A DNA stretch of 64,000 nt from the NCBI GenBank assembly GCA_029204225.1, contig CM055092.1:69050229-69114228 (forward strand). The letters are read 5' to 3'. The notes under the pieces were generated by a model. It saw only the letters and a program-made list of their open reading frames with translations. It was not told the DNA's origin and searched no databases. Both the position numbers and the translations under genes were made by a program. Positions 57,224 through 64,000 of this stretch are shown one piece after another; within the stretch, counting starts at the first letter, position 1; each line of letters starts with the position of its first letter. Origin of the DNA: Diphasiastrum complanatum (taxonomy: Eukaryota > Streptophyta > Lycopodiopsida > Lycopodiales > Lycopodiaceae).

Positions 57224-59540
57224 ATGTCTCAAGATTGTGCTGAATCTTCCAATCCTATTCCTCCATGCCTAGAACGTACAATTCCACACATCGATGCACC
57301 AAAGTACAATGGAGAATCTGACCCCAGTTAGATTTTTCCAAGACTTTGATAATGCATGCCGCTTCTATGGAGACACCTCTGAAACTAAAAAACTCAGATT
57401 ATTCCCTATGGTTCCCTATGGAACTGCCGAAGAGTGGTATCTCAGCCTTGAAGCTCCTGATCTCACTTCTTGGACTACCCTCAAAGACGCTCTCATCTCA
57501 AAGCCCATTCATCCAAATCACACATATTAAGATGCATCACAAAGAGTCTGTTAGGATCTACATTGAGTGTTTCAAATGCCTCAATTGACAAAAATATCGC
57601 TGAATGAATGGCCATCAAACTGTTCCTGGTTGGACTTCCTAAAAATCCGTCGAGAACTGAGACCAGTTGACATTTATGATCAACTTAAGGATGTAATGAT
57701 TGATGCCATCCACAAAGAAGACGAGGGGTCCGATGAGGACTTTGATAACAGATGGAAAAGGAATAAAAAAAATTTGAACGTCTTAATCATCAAAAGTTCG
57801 AAAATACCGCCCAATGCTCAGAACTTCTACATCAAATGGAAACTTGGTAGAAAGCTCAACAAACCCATATGGATAAACTTACTACTGATTTTCAGACCAC
57901 TATGAAAAATATTGGGGACAAATCATTTTCAGCAAGAGAAAATATATGGTGTTCTATTTGTTCGCAGAATCACACTGCCAATAAATGTCCCCAACTAAAA
58001 TACCATTATTTGGTAGACTCCAGACCCATGTATCGGCAATATTGTGCTTACCTTTTACAACAACCTATGCAGCAACTAGGAGTTTATCAACCACGACCAG
58101 TTGCACCCAATCAATATCCACCACATCAACAGTTTGTCATTAATCAACGCTCCACAACAAGTTGTCCATTATATTGATCCAAATACAATCGATCCAACAA
58201 CTTATTATGTGGAAAACACTACTCAACCAGGGTATTCCACTGAGACAGTTGTATATTATTCGTATGAACCTAAATGCCTCAACATATGATCCTCACCAAG
58301 CTGTGTTTGCAACCCATCAACTACCCGCAATATGCGGATGTTTTATCTGTGCAAGTAAACATCCTAGTATTTGCTGCCCTAGACAAACGTTTTCTTTCCA
58401 CCAGCTTGTGAAAATTGTGGCATTGAACACCATGTGAAGGATTGTCCTTCTTGATCTAAACTAGCTGCTCCTGTATGCTCCGTGGAAGTAGAAACCTTGC
58501 CAGTTGAAACTCAGCCAGCTTGGGTCTTGACTCATGCACAAATCCAACGTCAAGCTCCTACCATTGCACCCATCAATATCCAATAGCCCAACATTCCCTT
58601 GAGTGAAGGTTCTACACCCATTGTATATCCCCAACTTCCGAAGACATTCGGGTGCATCAAAAATATCATCAGCAGATTCAAAATGCAAACCAAAACTCTT
58701 TCACTAAGTCCCACCATGCACCTCACATGCCTTTTGAGACTACCCCCTTAAAGGCACTAAAGTCTGGGGAGATCTGTTACAAGCTAACATGACTCTCCCT
58801 TTTTGGGTAAGTGGAAACAACAACTCCAATCACCTGAAATGCCATTACACCTAACCAATCCACTCAGTGAAAGAGAAAACATCAAAATTCCATCCACTCA
58901 TCACCAATCCTGAGAAGTCTTAGCCGTATTAGATGGTGGCTCAGGTGTCAACATCATCTCCACGTCTCTCATGTTGGAATGGAATCTAAAAGACAAACTC
59001 ACCAAATTCACTTGTCATCTCAAGATAGTTGATCAAAGTGTGGTCCGACCTACAGGATTCCTCTCACAAATTCTGATCAAACTAGGAGGCCTGAAATTTT
59101 CCATAGACCTGGTCATACTCGATATTCCTAGTAACACCTACTCCTATGAGTTACTACTTGGTCGCCCATGGCTCACTAATGCAAGGGTTGTTCACGACTG
59201 GAGCAAAGACTGAGTCACCTTTGGTAATAGACATAGTTCCATTACCATTGATTCATCTGGGAAACTCAAATCTGCTTCCATGACATTGATTCATCTACTA
59301 ACAATTTCGTGTTTGAGCCATACCAGTCCACCCAAGAGAAAAGTCATTATGTTGAATCTACGGATATCATAAACTGGAGCCACAAGTTGGCTACGACTGA
59401 TTATGTGAACGCTGATTATTGTATTCCAAATCAGGCTGATTGTATCTATGCTCCCCTGGACAACAACGAACAACCTCTTGATCTAGACACGCTATCATTA
59501 ATATCAATTTTATTGATATATTTCCAACACTAGCCACTAC
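57224..59540 (+). pseudogene. Ty3/gypsy gag, zinc knuckles and protease
   Basis: Gag starts MSQDCAESSNPIPPCLERTI at 57224, with FDNACRFYGDTSETKKLRLF, WYLSLEAPDLTSWTTLKDAL and FLVGLPKNPSRTE (Retrotrans_gag). Nucleocapsid: CSICSQNHTANKC at about 57955 and CENCGIEHHVKDC at about 58410, two zinc knuckles. Protease: VLDGGSGVNIISTSLM at about 58930, with DGG in place of the usual DSG/DTG, then LLLGRPWLTNARVVHDWS. This is the Athila/Tat-like protease design. At least eight stops or frameshifts. The remainder of pol is interrupted by repeat R2. Confidence 0.75.
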
Positions 59541-59541
59541 T

Positions 59542-60208
59542 TGGAAAATAACTAAGACTTTGCTAAGGCTTTCCCAACTAGCAAAGGTGAATGAAAATAA
59601 CAAGATCTTGCTAAGGCTTCCCAACTAGCAAGATCATTACTAATTCCTATCTAACAAAGGGAGATGAATAAAAGATTGCGGCTAATTAAGCAATAAGCAA
59701 AATAGAAACATGCCACAATAAATCCAATGAAAAGGAGGCAAGAGGAGGCCAAAGCACCTTCCCTCAAGTTATGCACCTTCCCAAAGAGAACGCAATGAAA
59801 ATGCAAGATAATAACAAGAAGCAATTTGCCATAATTTCAAAGTGTTATTTACAAGGGAAATGCCTCTCTTCTTATAGCAAGAAGGCCCTTCCATAAGCAT
59901 TCACTAGCTTATGGGATTAGTATCTAAACTAGCCATTCTAAGGCTTTCCAACTTCTAACTTAGAGCTTAGGACTTTAGAATCTCTAACTTAAGATAGCTT
60001 AAGATAACTTAGAATCTTTCGAAGCTTAAGTTTTTTTAAGTCTAAGTTCTAAGTCTAAGTTTAAGTTGTTTTATTTATTTAAGCTCCTACCCATGGACTT
60101 ACAAAACACATGCATAGTAAAAGTTTATCAACATTTACTCATAGGTGGACTTACAATACACATGCCACGAAGTTTTATTTCTTTTTATTTTTCACTCTGT
60201 TGCTAACA
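59542..60208. repeat. Repeat R2, solo-LTR-like (copy 2)
   Basis: Copy of R1 with 16 more bases on the left, giving a unit that starts TGGAAAATAA and ends GCTAACA (TG..CA), 667 bp. It interrupts the gypsy between protease and integrase remains. No convincing 5-bp target duplication (CTACT versus ATCAT), so the solo-LTR reading is inference. Confidence 0.75.
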
Positions 60209-60439
60209 ATCATCGTGGCTATGGATTATCTCACCAAATAGGTAGAAGCCAAGGCAGTGCGAACAGCTGATGCACAATCCACTGCCAAATTTCTATACGA
60301 AAACATCATTGTGCACTTCGGATGCCCGGTAGAGATAGTCAGCGATCGCGAAAGCCATTTCGTCAATGAGACCATCAAAGTCCTATTGGATGAATTCTTT
60401 GTGATCCATCGATTCAACACGCCATGGCACCCTAGATGA
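60209..60439 (+). pseudogene. Ty3/gypsy integrase core fragment
   Basis: IIVAMDYLTK, TAG, VEAKAVRTADAQSTAKFLYE, HFGCPVEIVSDRESHFVNET and FNTPWHPR are the D..D part of gypsy integrase (the usual second catalytic Asp in SDRGxxF is present). It stops at the beginning of the fold-back cluster. Same orientation as the gag-protease part to the left, so probably the same element. Confidence 0.75.
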
Positions 60440-60753
60440 CCTAGTTCCGAGTTACGGTTAAAAAGTTATAAACAGTCAAAGTTCGCAGAAAATCTCTCAT
60501 CTAAAAAAATATATATTTCAAAAAAATAACCCTAATATCGGTTCAGCGCGCGCCCTTAGGGTTTGAGCGGGCTAAGGGCGCGCACTGAACCGATATATAT
60601 ATATATTAATATCGGTTCAGCGCGCGCCCTTAGGGTTTGAGCGGGCTAAGGGCGCGCACTGAACCGATATATATATATATAACCCTAAGGGCGCGCGCTG
60701 AACCGATATTAGGGTTATTTTTTTGAAATATATATTTTTTTAGATGAGATATA

Positions 60754-60787
<34 letters not shown>

Positions 60788-61170
60788 TTGGGAAGGAGCT
60801 CGACGAGAACTTTGCAAGGGCACCAGAATGACCTAATTCTGACTTACGATTCAGAAGTTATAGGCAGTCAAAGTTTTGGTGCCAGAACTTTGACTGCCTA
60901 TAACTTTTAAACCGTAAGTCGTAATTAGGTCATTCTGGTGCCGTTGCAAAGCTCTCGTCGAGATTCCTAATATCGATTCAACGCGTACCCTTAGGGTTTG
61001 AGCGGTCTCAAACCCTAAGGGCGCGCGTGCGCGCTGAACCGATATTAGGATTTTGAATCTTTTTTTTTTTTCAAAGAGCTCGACGAGGGCTTTGCAACAG
61101 CACCAGAATGACCTAATTCCAGCTTACAGTTCAAAAGTTATAGGCAGTCAAAGTTTTGGCGCCAATTGAA
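60428..61170. repeat. Fold-back cluster of nested inverted repeats
   Basis: Two modules alternate. Module P (about 57 bp, CACCAGAATGACCTAATTC ... ATAGGCAGTCAAAGTT) occurs at about 60428, 60821, 60883 (inverted) and 61101. Module Q contains AATATCGGTTCAGCGCGCGC, CCCTTAGGGTTTGAGCGGGC and its inverted match, each copy folding on itself; copies are at about 60534, 60608, 60681 (inverted) and 60967. Outer arms at 60493-60562 and 60681-60750 are inverted copies of about 70 bp. The arms at about 60800-60882 and 60883-60963 form a second hairpin of about 80 bp. (AT)n and a T20 run lie between. It is inserted in the gypsy integrase. Confidence 0.9.
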
Positions 61171-61519
61171 GCTATAGTTAAGAAGTTAGACTATTTCGAA
61201 AGCTCTCGCATCATCACTTGGAAATGCAAAGGGGAAGTGAAGCCCGTCGATTCCAAGCGCTAGTTGCACATATTTTCAAGGGATGCGGGTCCCCTCGAGG
61301 CACTTTTCAAAGGGGGAAATATGCAGGAGAACTATAGTTTAGAAAAACTAACGCTAGTTAAACTATTCGGGCAGATATTTAACATACGAGAAATATTTAT
61401 TTCTGCCCGACAAGAGTTTTTGAAATAATAAAAAGTAACCTGAAAACTTGAATACTTGTTCCGTTCGGTGAGCACTGTTACAATGTTGTACACATGTTAT
61501 AAGATTATTGGTCCATTTG
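61171..61519. other. Possible gypsy 3' end, no clear gene
   Basis: The plus strand reads IITWKCKGEVKPVDSKR and LHIFSRDAGPLEALFKGGNM in a frame with one stop, then CAAAGGGGGAAAT at 61309, which could be a polypurine tract. A hairpin GGGCAGATATTTA..AAATATTTATTTCTGCCC lies at about 61370-61417. The end of gypsy pol is possible but not proven. Confidence 0.35.
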
Positions 61520-62588
61520 GAGGCTTAAAACATGCAAAGTCAAGTCTCTTTACAATGGGCCCATTTTGAATCCAAACTTTCCCTAATGGATCTGGGAGAA
61601 GCCTTTGGCTACCAATCTGGCCTTGTATTGATTTATTTTACCGTCAGCATCATACTTCACCTTGAACAACCACTTGCATGGGATCGAAATTTGATTCTTT
61701 GGCAACACAGTCAAAGTCCATGTTTGATTCTCAATTAGAGAATCAAATTCTGCATCCATGGTAGCCTTCCACTAGTCAACATCAGGTGTTGACATAGCCT
61801 CATGAACTATGTTTGGTTCCTACTCAAAATAATAGGCCGAATCATCCAAATCAGGATGGAGGCTATCTGGGTCTATTTGATCTTCTGGGTTGAATTTCGA
61901 CCCTCTAATGTTGCTTGTTCTGTTGAGATTCTAACTCATTGTCAGAGTCAGTATCAATTTTCTGGTTTTTGACCTAGGGTCACATTTTGGATTTCTTGAC
62001 CTTGGGTCGAATTTTGATTGGTTGACCCTTGGGCCGGATTTTGAATTTTTCAACCTTGGGTCAGATTTGATGTAGCTTTTCCCTTGTGGTCGAAAAACTG
62101 TCCTCTAAGAAAATGACATCTCTTCTCGTGAATTTCTTCTGAGTGTCCAGATTGTAGAGCTCGTATGCCTTGTGATCTTAGGAATAGCAAATAAAAATCA
62201 ATTTCTTGCTTTTGTCATCCAACTTCTTTCTTAGATCTTTAAGGATCTGAGCATAGGCAATGCATCCAAACACTCGAGTATATTTGAGTGATGGCTTTGA
62301 TCCAATCCACACATCATAAGATGTCTTGCCATTCAGGACCTTGGTGATGGATCGATTTTGAAGAATAGTGTAGCCTTATGTATCAAATTTGACCCTATGA
62401 CCATAATCAGTGGTTTTTCTTATAAGAGGTAGAGTTTTGGTAAGATTCGGAATGTATAAAACATTGGACAACAACTTAACATCACCTCTCTGAAATTCGA
62501 CCCTGACTGTTCCTTCACCTTCAATGGAGTGAGTTGAGTTGTCTCCAAGTTGCTTAAGTATCGTTATTAACATTTCATACATTGCCAT
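61520..62588 (-). pseudogene. Copia fragment I (protease to early RT), E/F family
   Basis: On minus: LGDNSTHSIEGEGTVRVEFQ and LLSNVLYIPNLTKT (protease region, same wording as elements E and F), integrase tail, RRDVIFLRGQF-like block near 62110, a linker with repeated QGxxIQNxxQG units near 61960-62050, and reverse-transcriptase start at about 61720-61600. Integrase catalytic core is missing. The fragment has many stops and abuts the multi-exon gene copy 2 at about 62590. Confidence 0.7.
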
Positions 62589-62627
62589 TTTTTATTAACA
62601 TGTCATGCATTACTTGCTTCTCTATAG

Positions 62628-63800
62628 GTCTTGAAAGAGGACCATAAAATACTTTCATGGATATTTTCACGAACAAATTATGACGAGATTATAAAAAGAC
62701 ATTTGGAGGATGAGAAATTTATAGTCGAAAACCATGAAAGTTTTCAAATTCAATGGCACCTTGCAGGTAGTTTGAAAACATTGAAATGTATGTATACTGT
62801 CTCTTATGGGGCCACGTCAAAGCATCCATGTCTTTATTGCATGAAGGATTGCTACAGTATGAATTTGGGACGACCCAACAAGAGAAACAAAAGATCCAAA
62901 TATAAAAAGTGTTTTTGCCAATTCCATTAAAAAATGTTCACATATGCACATTGCATGTTGAGGTTCGTATTATTGAAAAATTTATTTATCTACATATTCT
63001 CCTTACATGGAATACTAAACTGGAGTCTGTGGGTTAAGCAACTATTAAAAGGTTGGAAGAAGTTCTTTCAGAGGCAAGATTGCATAAAGGGAATGTCATC
63101 ATTGAAAAAAGTGACAGACTATCCGACAAAAAAGAAAATGTTCCTAATAAGCCATCAATTGGACGTGCTAAAGCAAGAAGATTCTTATCCAATTACACAT
63201 GCAAAAAATCTAGTGTCAGATATAGAATTTGAAAATAAATTGTTCAAGGAACACGAACACTGGAAGTAAGTAATCGAGTGGAAAAGAGATAAGTGTACAA
63301 ACTCATTGGTGTTATCAAGAAAGAAAATCTATCATCAGAAGACATGAGGACTTTGCAGTATCATTGCACCACATTTGTAAAATCTGTACATGATTGATGG
63401 GGAAAAGACAATGTTACACATTACATGGTACTGATCTATTTCATTAAATGGTACTTATCTCATTCATGATTATATTATTTTCTACTGATGTTACTCAATT
63501 CAACTCTTGTTTGCAACACATCTTTCTTCATCATGCAACTTATTTTGCAAAAGAATATGGGAGCTTAAGGCATGGAAAAATCACATTGGCAAGCAAGAGG
63601 AGTATTTCATAGAGCTACAAATCATGAAGGACACAATTCAAAAAATAAATATCTAGTTCAACTTTTTCAGTAGTTTTATAGAAGAGCATTATTTAGATAT
63701 CAAGGCTTAGCTAAAAACTTGTCAAATAGTATGATTTTTCGTAAGGCATTCAAATCAATAACAAAAGAGAGATCCTTGCAATATATCAATAATCTATTAC
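62628..63800 (+). pseudogene. Copy 2 of the large unrecognised gene (exons 3 and 4)
   Basis: Corresponds to exons 3 and 4 of the gene at 37530-40165. An acceptor CTATAG precedes VLKEDHKILSWIFSRTNY, exactly where copy 1 has its acceptor. WHLAGSLKTLKCMYTVSYGA and KHPCLYCMK follow, then KNVHICTLHVEVRIIEK, PNKPSIGRAKARRFLSNYT, LIGVIKKENLSSEDM and NVTHYM, with the donor at 63428 at the same site as in copy 1. Exon 4 starts at 63517 (HIFLHHATYFAKEYGSL), but the acceptor is AA instead of AG, so splicing would fail. Lesions: TAA at about 63034, TGA at about 63396, frameshifts near 62870 and 63230, and a 15-bp deletion after GSL. Exons 1 and 2 are absent; copia I lies in their place. Confidence 0.8.
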
Positions 63801-64000
63801 AGAAGATTGTTTAATTTTCATCATCATCCTCTTCAAGATTCAGACAGATGCTATTGTCATGAAGGAATAATCTCCTTTCACATGGATCCAAAAATTCTAA
63901 ATTTTTCTTTTTGCTCATATCAATGTAACTCGAATAAAGGGCCATTGCAGATGATCTTTTTGTAGTCTCATTGGGAGTATAACCCAATATTTTAATGGCC
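63801..64000. other. No gene recognised at the right edge
   Basis: AT-rich sequence. In the minus direction a few residues resemble coding DNA but the window ends too soon to judge. Confidence 0.3.

Noticed and set aside
57294-57588. Two overlapping frames in gypsy gag as separate genes
   Set aside because: Both are fragments of one gag frame broken by frameshifts.

Overview
The window looks like nuclear DNA of a plant-type (streptophyte) eukaryote: AT-rich, repeat-dominated and probably heterochromatic. The signs are many Ty1/copia and some Ty3/gypsy elements primed by initiator tRNA-Met (TGGTATCAGAGC at 10440-10451 on the minus strand, 41493, 56131; a one-base variant at 46230), a CACTA element with TNP2, DUF4218-like and DUF4216-like domains, GT-AG introns, and four long (CT)n arrays. 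I cannot name the species. Nearly every transposon gene carries stops, frameshifts or deletions.

Layout. 1-2000: palindromic GC islands, A-rich low complexity and a degenerate AAGGGCT minisatellite. 2149-4395: a broken host-like or transposon-borne gene resembling DUF7869 proteins. 6022-11397: a copia LTR fragment, then a minus-strand copia (element A) with two recognisable LTRs. 11401-16047: four (CT)n arrays with mostly unassigned DNA between them. 16138-22263: a CACTA transposon bounded by TTA duplications. 23476-33970: copia fragments, mainly three minus-strand elements (B, C, D). 34133-40165: a block unlike the rest, with a centromeric-H3-like gene with a long C-terminal extension (minus), a divergently transcribed unknown gene (plus), and a large multi-exon gene of an unrecognised family (minus). 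40632-51005: copia E, F, H and G in a mosaic. 51006-60439: a repeated solo-LTR-like unit, a copia fragment and gypsy pieces in both orientations. 60428-61170: a dense fold-back cluster. 61520-62588: copia I. 62628-63800: a second, decayed copy of the large multi-exon gene.

The 34.1-40.2 kb block is the part most worth follow-up. Its reading frames are long. Exons 2-4 of the large gene join in frame by GT-AG introns, and the frame ends in TGA. The in-frame interruptions are all TAG or TAA, mostly at positions where glutamine fits. That could mean C-to-T decay of CAA/CAG codons or, less likely, a reassigned code. The transposons around it were silenced or died by many different lesions and show no sign of working together; the large gene family itself has been duplicated within the window.
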